A DNA stretch of 32,262 bases, from positions 1-32,262 of the forward strand of contig DATIPQ010000072.1 in the NCBI GenBank assembly GCA_035471785.1. The letters are read 5' to 3'. Made by a program: the position numbers and the translations under genes. The stretch's first letter is position 1, and each line of letters begins with the position of its first letter. The notes under the pieces were generated by a model that had not been told where the DNA came from, ran no database searches, and worked only from the letters and a program-made list of their open reading frames with translations. The DNA is from Acidobacteriota bacterium. Its GTDB lineage: Bacteria > Acidobacteriota > UBA6911 > RPQK01 > DATIPO01. Of this stretch, positions 1 to 9,546 are shown piece by piece.

Positions 1-3000
1 ACTTCGTAGAGGGCGTGGGTGATTTGTCCCAGGCTGCAGTACTGGCAGGCCCGCATCAGTTCCTGGAAGATGTTGCCGCCGCTGAGGGCCGTCTCCTTCA
101 ATGAACGCAAGGCGTCGGATGCCTGCTCGCGATTGCGCTCCTGGAACTCGCGCAGGCGGCGGATGCACTCCTCCTTCTCTTCTTGAGTGGCGCGCGTCAG
201 CTCGACCTCTTTTTCCTCCGAACTTTCTTCGGGCTCTTTGGCCAGAAAGGTATTGACTCCGACGATGGGCAGTCGGCCGGAATGCTTGAGCTGCTCGTAT
301 TTGAGGGAATCGTCCTGGATCTGTCCCCGCTGGTACTGCAGCTCCATGGCGCCCAACACGCCTCCCCGCTCGGTCAGGCGGTCGAACTCCTCGAGCACTT
401 CTTCTTCAACCAGATCGGTCAGCTCCTCGATGATGAAGCTGCCCTGGGTGGCGTTTTCGCACTTGGTGAGGCCGAACTCGCGGTTGATGATCAACTGGAT
501 GGCCATGGCCCGGCGCACCGATTCCTGGGTGGGAGTGGTAATGGCCTCGTCGTAGGCGTTGGTATGCAGGCTTTGGGCGTTGTCGTAGATGGCCAGCAGG
601 GCTTGCAGGGTGGTGCGGATGTCGTTGAACTCGATCTCCTGGGCATGCAGGCTGCGCCCGCTGGTCTGGATGTGGTACTTGAGCTTCTGGCTGCGCTCGT
701 TTCCGTTGTAGAGGCGCTTCATGGCCACCGACCAGACGCGCCTGGCCACCCGGCCGATGACGCTGTATTCGGCGTCCATCCCGTTGCTGAAGAAGAAGCT
801 CAAGTTGGGGGCGAAGGCGTCGATGTCCATGCCCCGCGAGAGGTAGTACTCGACGTAGGTGAATCCGTTGGCCAGGGTATAGGCCAACTGGTGGATGGGA
901 TTGGCTCCCGCCTCGGCGATGTGGTAGCCGCTGATGGAGACGCTGTAGAAGTTGCGCACCTTGTGGTCGATGAAGTACTGCTGGACGTCGCCCATCATGC
1001 GCAGGGCGAACTCGGTGGAGAAAATGCAGGTGTTCTGTCCCTGGTCCTCCTTGAGGATGTCGGCCTGTACCGTTCCCCTCACCTGGGAAAGGGTTTTCTC
1101 GTGTACTTGACGATACTCTTCGTCGCTCAGCAGCGCCCGCGTTTCTTGCCAGGTGGCGCCGCGCTCGGCGTCGGGCTGCAAGCATTCCTCGGGTCCGATG
1201 TCAAGGCGTCCCTGGCTGCGCAGGAAGAGCCGGCACTGCTGACGCACCGCCGCGGTCATGAAAAAGGCCAGGATGGTGGGAGCGGGACCGTTGATGGTCA
1301 TCGACACCGAGGTCTTGGGATCGCACAGGTCGAAGCCGGCGTAGAGCCGCTCGGCCTCTTCTACCGTGAAGACGCTCACTCCGCTCTCGCCGATCTTGCC
1401 ATAGATGTCGGGACGCCGGTCGGGCTCTTCGCCGTAGAGGGTGATGGAGTCGAAGGCCGTCGAGAGCCTCTTGGCGGGCTGCTCGTCGGCCAGCAGGTGG
1501 AAGCGCCGGTTGGTGCGTTCGGCGGGACCTTCACCCGCGAACATCCGGGTGGGGTCTTCGGCCTTGCGCTTGAAGGGAAAGACACCGGCGGTGTAGGGAA
1601 ACTCGCCGGCCACGTTCTCGCTCAGGCGCCAGAAGAGGCGGTCGCCCAGTCCCCGAAAGCGCGGCATGGACACCTTGGGCACCTTGTTGTCTGAAAGCGT
1701 GGTGTGGAAGTTCTCGACCCTCACCTCGCGTCCCCGCACGTGGTAGACGAACTCCTCGCGCCGGTAGCGCTCGCTCCAGTCGTCCCATTCCTCGAGCAGG
1801 CTGCGGCAACCTTCATCGAGGCGCTGCAACTGGCGGTTGAAGGCCTCCATCAGGTCGGACTGGGCCGCTGTGGCGTCTTCGATGTCCTGGGACGTGTAAG
1901 GCTGCAAGCGGGGCTTTTCGGGTCCTCCCAGCAAGGCCACCGAATGGGCCAGGGCCTGCAGGTCGGCCGCCACTTCGGATTGCCGGCGGGCCCACTGCCG
2001 GTAGTCGCGGCAGCTTTTCGAAATCTCGCTCAGGTAGCGCTCGCGCTCGGCCGGGATGACGTGCTGGGAGGTGTCCGTTTGGCGTCTTTCATCGGCTTCG
2101 TAACGGCTTTCCCAGCCCAAATCGAAACGCTCGTTGAGGGCCTTGACCAGGTGGGCGTAGAGTGCGTTGACGCCCTCATCGTTGAAGTGGGCGGCGCTGG
2201 TTCCGAAAACCGGCAGCGCAGCGGGATCGACGTCAAAGAGCCGACGATTGCGCTGCACCTGCTTGCGCACCTCGCGCAAAGCGTCGGCGCTTCCCCGGCG
2301 GGTGAACTTGTTGATGACCACGAAATCGGCGTAGTCCAGCATCTCGATCTTTTCCAACTGGGTGGGAGCGCCGAATTCGGCCGTCATCACGTAGAGGGAA
2401 AGGTCGCTGATCTGGGCAATGGCGCTGTCGCCTTGGCCGATGCCCGCCGTTTCCAGCAGCACCAGGTCGAATCCCGCCTGCGAGACTTCCTCAAGCACCG
2501 GCTGAATGGCTTGGGACAGCTCGCCGCGGGCGCCCCGGGTGGCCAGCGAACGCATATAGACACGCGGGTTCTTGAGGCTGTTGAAACGGATGCGGTCGCC
2601 CAGCAGCGCTCCGCCGGTACGCCTGCGGGTGGGATCGACCGACAGCACGGCGACTCGCTTGTCTTTAAAGTCGCTGAGGAAACGGCGTACCAGTTCGTCG
2701 GTGAGACTGCTCTTGCCGGCGCCGCCTGTTCCGGTCAGCCCGATCACGGGGGCCTTGCCTTCAGCCTGGGCCTCCTGCCTGGAAGCGGCCGGCTCCAACT
2801 CGACCGCCGTGATGCGGCGTGCCAGCGGCTGGTAGAAGCCGTTGTTCTCGGGTTTGAAGTCGCGGGTATCGAAATCGCATCCCTTCAGCACCTCGTTGAT
2901 CATGCCTTGCAGCCCCAACCGGCGTCCGTCCTCGGGCGAGAAGATGCGTTGGATGCCGGCTTCCTGCAGTCGGCGGATCTCAGAGGGCACGATGACGCCC

Positions 3001-3305
3001 CCGCCCCCGCCGTAAATGCGCACGTGCTGAGCGCCCTTTTCATCCAGCATGCGGCGAAGGTACTTGAAGTACTCCATATGACCGCCCTGGTAGCTGGTGA
3101 TGGCCACTCCCTGGGCGTCTTCCTGGATGGCGGCGTTGACGATCTCCTCGACGCTGCGGTTGTGCCCCAGGTGGATGACCTCGGCTCCGCTGGCCTGCAT
3201 GAGGCGGCGCATCACGTTGATGGCGGCGTCATGGCCGTCGAAAAGGGCTGCGGCGGTCACGATGCGCACGGGATTCTCGGGCTGGTAAACGTCGTTCTCG
3301 GGCAT
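1..3305 (-). CDS. icmF: Fused B12-dependent acyl-CoA mutase, IcmF type (C-terminal end outside window)
   Basis: This adenosylcobalamin-dependent carbon-skeleton mutase interconverts isobutyryl-CoA and n-butyryl-CoA or related acyl-CoAs. The order of domains is diagnostic of IcmF: an N-terminal B12-binding domain with DGHDAA (His25 is the expected cobalt ligand), a central MeaB-like G domain with P-loop GTGGAGKSS (Lys198) and ETAGIGQ, then the large mutase barrel containing [20 protein letters not shown] and [13 protein letters not shown]. About 1101 codons are visible and the family is about 1090 residues, so only a few codons lie beyond the left edge. The ATG at 3305 has AGGAG about ten bases upstream and a plausible promoter. 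The guanine-recognition motif, normally NKxD, reads NKFT (Thr335). The gene is divergent from the permease pair, and a separate meaB and epimerase lie about 4 kb away. The family call is secure; the exact substrate is not. Confidence 0.93.
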   Translation of the reverse strand, partial: MPENDVYQPENPVRIVTAAALFDGHDAAINVMRRLMQASGAEVIHLGHNRSVEEIVNAAIQEDAQGVAITSYQGGHMEYFKYLRRMLDEKGAQHVRIYGGGGGVIVPSEIRRLQEAGIQRIFSPEDGRRLGLQGMINEVLKGCDFDTRDFKPENNGFYQPLARRITAVELEPAASRQEAQAEGKAPVIGLTGTGGAGKSSLTDELVRRFLSDFKDKRVAVLSVDPTRRRTGGALLGDRIRFNSLKNPRVYMRSLATRGARGELSQAIQPVLEEVSQAGFDLVLLETAGIGQGDSAIAQISDLSLYVMTAEFGAPTQLEKIEMLDYADFVVINKFTRRGSADALREVRKQVQRNRRLFDVDPAALPVFGTSAAHFNDEGVNALYAHLVKALNERFDLGWESRYEADERRQTDTSQHVIPAERERYLSEISKSCRDYRQWARRQSEVAADLQALAHSVALLGGPEKPRLQPYTSQDIEDATAAQSDLMEAFNRQLQRLDEGCRSLLEEWDDWSERYRREEFVYHVRGREVRVENFHTTLSDNKVPKVSMPRFRGLGDRLFWRLSENVAGEFPYTAGVFPFKRKAEDPTRMFAGEGPAERTNRRFHLLADEQPAKRLSTAFDSITLYGEEPDRRPDIYGKIGESGVSVFTVEEAERLYAGFDLCDPKTSVSMTINGPAPTILAFFMTAAVRQQCRLFLRSQGRLDIGPEECLQPDAERGATWQETRALLSDEEYRQVHEKTLSQVRGTVQADILKEDQGQNTCIFSTEFALRMMGDVQQYFIDHKVRNFYSVSISGYHIAEAGANPIHQLAYTLANGFTYVEYYLSRGMDIDAFAPNLSFFFSNGMDAEYSVIGRVARRVWSVAMKRLYNGNERSQKLKYHIQTSGRSLHAQEIEFNDIRTTLQALLAIYDNAQSLHTNAYDEAITTPTQESVRRAMAIQLIINREFGLTKCENATQGSFIIEELTDLVEEEVLEEFDRLTERGGVLGAMELQYQRGQIQDDSLKYEQLKHSGRLPIVGVNTFLAKEPEESSEEKEVELTRATQEEKEECIRRLREFQERNREQASDALRSLKETALSGGNIFQELMRACQYCSLGQITHALYE

Positions 3306-3329
3306 CGGTTGCTCACTCCTAAGCCTTTC

Positions 3330-3359
3330 ATTTTAGCGTCTTTGCCCGCTTTGCGGCAA
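3330..3359 (-). promoter_or_regulatory. Candidate sigma-70 promoter of icmF with an overlapping inverted repeat
   Basis: Read on the minus strand, TTGCCG (3359-3354) and TAAAAT (3335-3330) are separated by 18 bases, which predicts a short leader of roughly 18 nt before the ATG at 3305. The -35 box and spacer contain an imperfect dyad, TTGCCCGC and GCGGCAA (3342-3359), which could be an operator. This is visual matching only. Confidence 0.45.
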
Positions 3360-3383
3360 TGCGGCCCGCACCTCCTGGCCGAG

Positions 3384-3412
3384 TTCGCAATCGCTGCCGT
3401 CAATGTTACTAT
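3384..3412 (+). promoter_or_regulatory. Candidate sigma-70 promoter for the permease pair
   Basis: TTCGCA and TACTAT lie 17 bases apart, each matching four of six consensus bases. This would give a leader of about 100 nt before the start at 3523. It is a weak match in a 217-bp divergent intergenic region. Confidence 0.3.
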
Positions 3413-3522
3413 CTGCTTGAACGCCCTTATTTTCGCGATCTTCAATCGAATGCCGGCGGGGCGCCGACCGTAGGCAATGGGCGAGTCCGGGTTGCAGGCC
3501 CGGAGGGCGAGGATCAAGAGGG

Positions 3523-4761
3523 ATGGAACACCGCAGCAGCCTCAGTTATGAAATGGTCCGGCTGGCGCTGGACTCCATTTGGGCCCACAAGTTGAGAGCT
3601 TTTCTGACCTTGTTGGGAGTGATCATAGGGGTCAGCTCGGTGGTGGTGGTGGGCGCGGGCATCGAAGGGGCCGAACAATATGTGGTCGACTCCGTATCAG
3701 GCGCCTTAGGCGGGAATACCTTCACCCTCAACCGCATCGCGCCCAACCTCAGCCAGGAGGAGGTGCGCCGCGCCCAGCGCCGCAATCCCCGCCTTACGCT
3801 GGACGACTACGAGTTTGTGCGCCGCCGCTGCCCCGCCTGCAGCGAGATGGCCGCCTACCTGACCAGCGTCCAGACGATCACCCGGGGAAACCTGGAACAG
3901 CCCGGCGTGACCATCTACGGCACGACATCAAATTCGATCCTGGTCTCCACTTTCGAGGTTGCAGAAGGGCGCTTCCTCAGCCCTGACGACGTGCGGCGCT
4001 CGCGTTACGTAACGGTCATCGGGCCCGACATCGTCGAGCAGCTTTTCCCCAACCTCGACCCACTCGGCCAAACCGTCAAGATGACAGGCTACAACCTGAG
4101 GGTGGTGGGAGTCTTGGAGGAGCAAGGCTCGACCTTCGGTCAGTCCCTGGACAACCAGATTTATGTGCCCATCTCCACTTTCCAGAAGATGTACGGTACT
4201 CGCCGCAGCATCAGCATCCGCGGCAGCTCCCGTGCCGGGCTCTTTCAGGAGGCCATGGACCAGGTGCGCGTGGCCATGCGCGTGCGCCACAAACTGGGGC
4301 CCGGCGAGGCCGACGACTTCGGGCTGCTCTCCACTGAAGAGATCAACCAGATCATTCAGGATGTGGGCGGCTTCGTGCAGTTGGCCGTGGCACCCATCAC
4401 CCTGATCGCGCTGCTGGTAGGCGGAATCGTGGTCATGAACATCATGCTGGTTTCGGTCACCGAGCGGACCTTCGAAATCGGGCTGCGCAAATCGCTGGGC
4501 GCCCGCAAACGCGACATCTTGCTGCAATTTTTGGTGGAGTCCATCTTCCTGGGCAGTCTGGGAGGCATGGTGGGCATGCTGCTGGCTTGGGGAGTCACCT
4601 CTCTGATCGAGTTGCTGGCCGGGTTCCCCATGGAGATCAGCCCGATTTACGTGGTTTCCTCTTTGGCGGTGTCGGCGGGAATCGGCCTCCTGGCAGGGCT
4701 CTACCCGGCCTTCAAAGCGGCCAGGATGGATCCCATTATGGCCTTGTCGGCTGATCGATGA
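3523..4761 (+). CDS. MacB/FtsX-type ABC permease, copy 1, without partner ATPase
   Basis: This is a 412-residue inner-membrane protein of the MacB/FtsX permease family. One membrane segment near residues 25-47 (LGVIIGVSSVVVVGAG) is followed by a large extracytoplasmic domain and three C-terminal segments at about 285-400. The family signature NIMLVSVTERTFEIGLRKSLGAR follows the second segment, and the C-terminus has the usual FKAARMDPIMAL ending. The ATG at 3523 follows AAGAGGG. Relatives work in efflux of peptides or drugs, lipoprotein extraction or cell-envelope signalling, powered by a MacB/LolD-type ATPase, and none is encoded here. It is immediately followed by a same-length paralogue (10-bp gap), so the two may form a heterodimer. 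The transported substrate cannot be told. Confidence 0.9.
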   Translation: MEHRSSLSYEMVRLALDSIWAHKLRAFLTLLGVIIGVSSVVVVGAGIEGAEQYVVDSVSGALGGNTFTLNRIAPNLSQEEVRRAQRRNPRLTLDDYEFVRRRCPACSEMAAYLTSVQTITRGNLEQPGVTIYGTTSNSILVSTFEVAEGRFLSPDDVRRSRYVTVIGPDIVEQLFPNLDPLGQTVKMTGYNLRVVGVLEEQGSTFGQSLDNQIYVPISTFQKMYGTRRSISIRGSSRAGLFQEAMDQVRVAMRVRHKLGPGEADDFGLLSTEEINQIIQDVGGFVQLAVAPITLIALLVGGIVVMNIMLVSVTERTFEIGLRKSLGARKRDILLQFLVESIFLGSLGGMVGMLLAWGVTSLIELLAGFPMEISPIYVVSSLAVSAGIGLLAGLYPAFKAARMDPIMALSADR

Positions 4762-4771
4762 GGATAGGCCA

Positions 4772-6010
4772 ATGACGGTGCATCAGTATTTCGAAAACAT
4801 CCGCATGGGGCTGGAGAACCTTCGCGCCTACAAGCTGCGCAGTTCGCTGACGGTGCTGGGTGTGGTCCTGGGAGTGGGTGTGGTGATCGTGGTGGCGTCC
4901 ATCCTCACAGGACTTCGCTACCAGGTGCTTTCCCAGGTGGAGCAATTCGGAACCGACAACATCTACGTCATTCAGTTCGCCGTCGGCGTGCAGGTGGGGC
5001 GCCGCGCGCAGGAGAGGCTGAACGACCCCATGGAGGTTTCCTACGTCGACGCGCTTAAAGAGCAGTCGCAGCACATACGCGACGTGGCCTACCAGTCCTT
5101 TGGCGCCGACCCCGTCGTCAAGACGCGCTCCAGGGAGTTCCACAGCGCCAATTTCGGCGGAGTTTCTCCCAACTTGGCCGAGACCACGACTCTGCTTTTG
5201 AACCGAGGCCGCTTTATCAGCGAGGTGGACGAGCAAGGCCGCCGCCCGGTAGCGGTGATCGGGCCCGCAGTGGTGGAAGCGCTCTATCCCCGAGAGAGCG
5301 ATGTCCTGGGGAAGACGATCCGCATCCAGGGGCAGGAGTTCTTCATCGTAGGCATTCTCGACAAGGGCAAGGAGGGGCTGGACGGCTCCAGCAGACTGGA
5401 CAGCTCGGTCTTCATTCCCTACCGCACCTTCAAGAAGCTCTATCCGCGCAACGAGTTCCTGCAGATCGTGGTGCGGGCCCGCCCCAACCAACTGGCGGAG
5501 GCCCATGACGAGACCGAGGAGATCCTGCGCCGTCTGCGGGGGCTGAAGGCCGGCGACGACAACAACTTCTCCCTGGTCACTTACGACACCGTTGTGGAGA
5601 TCTATGACCAACTGACCTATGCCCTGACCCTGCTCACCCTTGGCGTGGCGGGAGTGGCGTTGCTGGTGGGGGGTATCGGGGTCATGAACATCATGCTGGT
5701 TTCGGTTACCGAACGGACGCGGGAAATCGGCGTGCGCAAAGCGCTGGGCGCCCGGCGGGCCGATATCGTCTTCCAGTTTCTCTTCGAGGCCATGACGCTG
5801 ACCGTGGTGGGCGGTTTGGTGGGAGTGATCGTCGCCGTCCCTTTAGGATTCCTATTGGTGCTGGCGCTTTTCAGCGTAACCAGCTTCGTGCCCATGTGGG
5901 CCCTGGCCACGGCCCTGGGCGTTTCGGCAGCAGTAGGCTTGATTTTCGGTGTTTTTCCGGCCTTTAAGGCAGCTTTGCTCGACCCTATCGAGTGCTTGCG
6001 CTACGAATGA
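4772..6010 (+). CDS. MacB/FtsX-type ABC permease, copy 2, without partner ATPase
   Basis: This is a second 412-residue permease with the same layout as its upstream neighbour: an N-terminal segment (LGVVLGVGVVIVVASIL), an extracytoplasmic domain with a VIGPAVVEALYP stretch, and three C-terminal segments. The signature NIMLVSVTERTREIGVRKALGAR is closer to the MacB consensus than that of copy 1. GAGGA precedes the ATG. The two genes are clearly a tandem duplication. A 37-base stretch around the signature (4432-4468 and 5681-5717) differs at only two positions, although the proteins are diverged elsewhere. An ATPase must come from another locus if the pair is an active transporter. Confidence 0.9.
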   Translation: MTVHQYFENIRMGLENLRAYKLRSSLTVLGVVLGVGVVIVVASILTGLRYQVLSQVEQFGTDNIYVIQFAVGVQVGRRAQERLNDPMEVSYVDALKEQSQHIRDVAYQSFGADPVVKTRSREFHSANFGGVSPNLAETTTLLLNRGRFISEVDEQGRRPVAVIGPAVVEALYPRESDVLGKTIRIQGQEFFIVGILDKGKEGLDGSSRLDSSVFIPYRTFKKLYPRNEFLQIVVRARPNQLAEAHDETEEILRRLRGLKAGDDNNFSLVTYDTVVEIYDQLTYALTLLTLGVAGVALLVGGIGVMNIMLVSVTERTREIGVRKALGARRADIVFQFLFEAMTLTVVGGLVGVIVAVPLGFLLVLALFSVTSFVPMWALATALGVSAAVGLIFGVFPAFKAALLDPIECLRYE

Positions 6011-6094
6011 GCCTCGCCCCTGCAGCGGGGCCTTGGCCCGCTCTTGCATTGCCTCGCGGGGTGTCTAATGCCTTGCTTCTGATAAGATATCGCG

Positions 6095-7234
6095 GTGAAT
6101 TACGAAGACACCCAAGAACAACAAATCCTGCGCGAAACCGTCCGCGATTTCGCCCGGGCCGAGATCGGGCCCCACTCCCTGGAATGGGACGAAAAGCAGA
6201 TCTTCCCCCTCGATACCATGAAGCAATTGGGCGAGATGGGACTGCTGGGCGTCCTGGTCGATTCCCAATATGGCGGCGCCGGCATGGGCTATCCCGAATA
6301 CGTCATCGTCATCGAGGAGATCGCCCGTGTCGACGGATCGATCGCTCTTTCGGTGGCCGCTCATAATTCCCTCTGCACGGGCCACATCGTCCTCGAGGGC
6401 AACCGGCAGCAGAAGGAAAAATACCTGCCCAAGCTGGCTTCGGGGGAGCATCTGGGGGCCTGGGCCCTGACCGAGCCCGGCTCGGGCAGCGACGCGGCCG
6501 GATGCCGCACCCGGGCCGAGAAAGCCGAAGGGGGCTGGGTTCTCAACGGCTCCAAGAACTTCTGCACTCACGCCACTTACGCCGACATCTACGTGATTAT
6601 GGCCGTCACCGCCCCCGACCAGGGGACTCACGGCATCTCGGCCTTCATCGTGGAAGGCGGCAACGAGGGCCTGATTCCGGCCAAGAAGGAAAACAAGCTG
6701 GGCTGCCGCTCTTCAGATACGGCCAGCCTCAACCTGGACGACTGCTTCGTCCCCGATGAAGCCCTGCTGGGTCCGCTCCACGAAGGGTTCGTTTCGGCGC
6801 TCAAAGTGCTGGACGGCGGACGCATTTCCATCGCTTCGATGGCGCTGGGCATCGCTCAAGGTGCGCTGGAATGCAGCATCAAATACGCTCAGGAGCGGGA
6901 GCAGTTCGATCGGCCCATCGCCAAGTTTCAGGGAATCCAGTGGTACCTTGCCGAGATGGCCACCCGCATCGAGGCGGCCCGCCTGCTGACCTACAACGCC
7001 GCCCGCCTCAAGCAGGAAAAAGGGGCCTGTCCCAAGGAATCCTCGATGGCCAAACTGTACGCCAGCGAAACCTCCACCTGGGCCGCTGACAAGGCCATCC
7101 AGATTCACGGAGGTTACGGCTACATCAAGGACTACCCGCCCGAGAAGTACTGGCGCGATGCCAAGTTGACCACCATCGGCGAAGGCACCAGCGAAATCCA
7201 GCGCTTGGTGATCGCGCGGGAATTGCTCAAGTGA
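6095..7234 (+). CDS. Acyl-CoA dehydrogenase
   Basis: This FAD-dependent acyl-CoA dehydrogenase has 379 residues, normal for the short- and branched-chain group, and catalyses alpha,beta-desaturation of an acyl-CoA with electrons passing to ETF. Visible landmarks are the N-terminal helical domain (TQEQQILRETVRDFA), the FAD/substrate loop WALTEPGSGSDA, the YAQEREQFDRPIAKFQGIQ segment, IHGGYGYIKDYP and the C-terminal IGEGTSEIQ, in which Glu363 is the expected catalytic base. The GTG at 6095 gives the standard family N-terminus. No Shine-Dalgarno sequence is visible before it, and TAAGAT (6083-6088) lies close enough to suggest a very short leader. It heads a run with meaB and mce, which points to branched-chain or propionyl-CoA-forming catabolism. 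The exact acyl chain is not determined. Confidence 0.93.
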   Translation: MNYEDTQEQQILRETVRDFARAEIGPHSLEWDEKQIFPLDTMKQLGEMGLLGVLVDSQYGGAGMGYPEYVIVIEEIARVDGSIALSVAAHNSLCTGHIVLEGNRQQKEKYLPKLASGEHLGAWALTEPGSGSDAAGCRTRAEKAEGGWVLNGSKNFCTHATYADIYVIMAVTAPDQGTHGISAFIVEGGNEGLIPAKKENKLGCRSSDTASLNLDDCFVPDEALLGPLHEGFVSALKVLDGGRISIASMALGIAQGALECSIKYAQEREQFDRPIAKFQGIQWYLAEMATRIEAARLLTYNAARLKQEKGACPKESSMAKLYASETSTWAADKAIQIHGGYGYIKDYPPEKYWRDAKLTTIGEGTSEIQRLVIARELLK

Positions 7235-7266
7235 AGGACGCCCAGGGCAAGGTTGAAGGTGGGAGC

Positions 7267-8256
7267 ATGACCGCTGAGGACGCCTTTGAAGAGGCCGCCA
7301 TCGAGGGGCAGGTGGAGCGCATCCTGAGCGCCGACCCGCGCACCTTGGCCCGCACCTTGAGTCAGGTCGAGAACCGTCCCGGACCCGCCACCACCGAGTT
7401 GATGCGCCGTTTGTATCCCCATGGTGGCAAGGCCTTCATCGTAGGCGTCACCGGTTCGCCCGGGGCGGGAAAGAGCACCTTGGTGGACGGCCTGGCCCAG
7501 CTCTACCGCGAGCAGGGCCTCAAAGTCGCTATCCTGGCCGTGGATCCCACCTCCCCTTTCAGCGGAGGCGCCATTCTGGGCGACCGGGTGCGCATGCAGC
7601 GGCTTTCCCGCGACTCCGGAGTCTTCATCCGCAGCATGGCCACCCGAGGACGCATGGGGGGGCTCTCTTCGGCCGTCCAGGAAGCGCTCATGGTTCTTGA
7701 CGCCGCCGCCTTTGATATCCTCATCGTGGAGACGGTGGGGGTGGGGCAGGACGAAGTCGACGTCGCCAAGGCCGCCCATGCCACATTGGTCGTCCTGGTT
7801 CCCGGCATGGGCGACGGCATCCAGGCCGTCAAGGCCGGCATCATGGAAATCGCCGACGTCTTCGCCATCAACAAGGCGGACCGCGACGAGGCGGGCAAGA
7901 CGGAAGCCGAACTGAAGGCCCTCTTGCAGATGAGCGAACGCCCCGACGGCTGGACGCCGCTTATCGTCAAGACGGTGGCCACCAGCGGTTCCGGCTTGAC
8001 GGAGTTGGTCCAGGCTCTGAAGAGCTACCGCAGTCATCTGCAGTCGCGCCAGGAGCCTTCGCCGCGTACTCATCATCTCTACCGGGAGCGGCTGCTCGAA
8101 ATGCTGCGCGACCGGCTCTTGCAGGGGGCCTTGAAGAACATCCCGCCGCAGCGCCTGGATGAATCGGCGCGGGAATGGATGCAGAGAAAGTCCGATCCGT
8201 ATACCATTCTGGATCGCCTGCTGGCGTCCGCGACGGAGGAGCACGAACATGATTAA
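7267..8256 (+). CDS. meaB: MeaB/ArgK-family GTPase, chaperone of methylmalonyl-CoA mutase
   Basis: This G3E-family P-loop GTPase loads and protects adenosylcobalamin in methylmalonyl-CoA mutase (MMAA/MeaB function). Motifs seen are the P-loop GVTGSPGAGKST, the AVDPTSPFSGGAILGDRVRM stretch, RSMATRGRMGGLS, ETVGVGQDEVD and an intact base-recognition NKAD, unlike the G domain of icmF. The C-terminal YRERLLEMLRDRL helix is the dimerisation part. I chose the ATG at 7267 (329 residues) because AAGGTGGGAG precedes it. A GTG at 7231 overlapping the upstream stop is the alternative and would add 12 residues. Its last codons overlap the epimerase start by eight bases, so the two are translationally coupled. 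Confidence 0.92.
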   Translation: MTAEDAFEEAAIEGQVERILSADPRTLARTLSQVENRPGPATTELMRRLYPHGGKAFIVGVTGSPGAGKSTLVDGLAQLYREQGLKVAILAVDPTSPFSGGAILGDRVRMQRLSRDSGVFIRSMATRGRMGGLSSAVQEALMVLDAAAFDILIVETVGVGQDEVDVAKAAHATLVVLVPGMGDGIQAVKAGIMEIADVFAINKADRDEAGKTEAELKALLQMSERPDGWTPLIVKTVATSGSGLTELVQALKSYRSHLQSRQEPSPRTHHLYRERLLEMLRDRLLQGALKNIPPQRLDESAREWMQRKSDPYTILDRLLASATEEHEHD

Positions 8257-8665
8257 GAAGATCGCCCATGTCGGTATCGCCACCGAGTCCATCGGAGTGG
8301 TTGCGGAGTTCTACAAGCTGCTGGGACTGGAGATGGACGCCGTCGAAGTGGTCAGGGACCAGAACGTCAAGGTGGCCATGCTCAAGGTGGGCGAGTCGGC
8401 GGTGGAACTGATCGAGCCGCTGGGCGAAGAATCTGCCGTGGCCCGGTTCATCAACAAGCGGGGCGAAGGCATCCATCACCTCACCTTCGAGGTAGGAGAC
8501 ATCGCTGAGGCGCTGGCCAAGCTCAAGGAAAACAACATCCGCCTGGTGGACGAGCAACCCCGCGAGGGAGCCGAAGGCAGCCTTATCGCCTTTATCCATC
8601 CCGATTCCACCGGAGGAGTGCTGATCGAACTCTGTCAGAGCCAGCCCTCGGGCGAGGAGTCTTGA
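8249..8665 (+). CDS. mce: Methylmalonyl-CoA epimerase
   Basis: This 138-residue VOC-fold epimerase interconverts (2R)- and (2S)-methylmalonyl-CoA, linking propionyl-CoA carboxylase to methylmalonyl-CoA mutase. It begins MIKKIAHVGIA, with His7 as the first metal ligand of the paired beta-alpha-beta modules. RGEGIHHLTFEV (His76/His77) and GVLIELCQ (Glu127) supply the later ligands. Length and motifs are typical. The ATG at 8249 lies inside the end of meaB, and its stop overlaps the start of the next gene (TGATG). An epimerase implies that a true methylmalonyl-CoA mutase exists in the genome; the visible mutase is of the IcmF type. Confidence 0.93.
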   Translation: MIKKIAHVGIATESIGVVAEFYKLLGLEMDAVEVVRDQNVKVAMLKVGESAVELIEPLGEESAVARFINKRGEGIHHLTFEVGDIAEALAKLKENNIRLVDEQPREGAEGSLIAFIHPDSTGGVLIELCQSQPSGEES

Positions 8666-9510
8666 TGCGTTGGGGAGACCTCAATCTGGAGTTGGTCTCC
8701 GACGGCTGCCTGTGGCTGGACGGCGGAGCCATGTTCGGGGTGGTTCCCAAGCCTCTATGGAGCCGCCTCACCCCCAGCGACGAGTCCAACCGCATTCGCC
8801 TGGGCATGAATTGCCTGCTGGTTCAGTCGGGCGACGTCAACCTGCTCATCGACAGCGGCTGCGGAAACCTCTTCAGCGACAAGGAAAAGAAGATCTACCG
8901 CATCGAGCATGAAAAACGCCTGCAGGAGCAACTGCGGACTCAGGCTGGGCTGGGACCCGAGGAAATCGACATCGTCGTCAATACCCACCTTCACTTCGAT
9001 CACGCCGGGGGCAACACGCGTCGAGATAAAGACGGGACGCTGCGGCCCGCCTTTCCCAACGCCCGCTACCTGGTGCAGGAGCGCGAGCTGCACGACGCCG
9101 GGCACCCTACCGAGCGCAACAAGGCCAGCTACAATCCCGATCACTGGCGGCCTCTTCAGCAGAGCGGCCAGTTGCAGACCGTGAAAGGCGAGCTCGAAGT
9201 GATTCCCGGCCTGACCCTGATACCCACGCCCGGACATACGCTGGGGCACCAGTCGGTGCTCATCTCCTCGGGGGGGCGAAAGCTTTTCTACATCGCCGAC
9301 TTGTGCCCCACCCAGACCCACGTCCCGCTGCCCTGGATCATGGGCTACGACCTCTATCCCCTCACCACCCTCGATTCGCGCAAAAAGATCTATCCTCGAG
9401 CGCTTGAAGAAGAGTGGGTGGTCTTTTTCGAGCACGACCACGACCGTCCCACCGGTCGCCTCACCTACAACAAGGGCCGCTACGGTGTAGAGAAACTCGA
9501 CCTGTTCTGA
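8665..9510 (+). CDS. MBL-fold metallo-hydrolase
   Basis: This 281-residue metallo-beta-lactamase-fold hydrolase has the dinuclear zinc signature THLHFDH (His108, His110, Asp112, His113), a PTPGHTLGHQSV third-ligand motif, the bridging Asp in YIADLCP, and a terminal FEHDHD histidine. There is no signal peptide, so it is cytoplasmic. The N-terminal part (FGVVPKPLW, MNCLLV, LIDSGCGN) resembles the YtnP/AHL-lactonase-like branch, whose members hydrolyse lactones or esters. No substrate can be assigned here. The ATG at 8665 overlaps the mce stop, with GGCGAGGAG upstream. An in-frame TTG three bases earlier is a less likely start. Tight coupling to mce suggests co-expression, but no pathway role is obvious. 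Confidence 0.88.
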   Translation: MRWGDLNLELVSDGCLWLDGGAMFGVVPKPLWSRLTPSDESNRIRLGMNCLLVQSGDVNLLIDSGCGNLFSDKEKKIYRIEHEKRLQEQLRTQAGLGPEEIDIVVNTHLHFDHAGGNTRRDKDGTLRPAFPNARYLVQERELHDAGHPTERNKASYNPDHWRPLQQSGQLQTVKGELEVIPGLTLIPTPGHTLGHQSVLISSGGRKLFYIADLCPTQTHVPLPWIMGYDLYPLTTLDSRKKIYPRALEEEWVVFFEHDHDRPTGRLTYNKGRYGVEKLDLF

Positions 9511-9546
9511 AGGGCGGCACACCCCATAGAAGAGACGGAGATCACC

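Noticed and set aside
183-3473. Long plus-strand frames of about 500 and 590 codons opposite icmF
   Set aside because: They are antisense shadows of a high-GC gene; the minus strand reads as a clear IcmF protein throughout.
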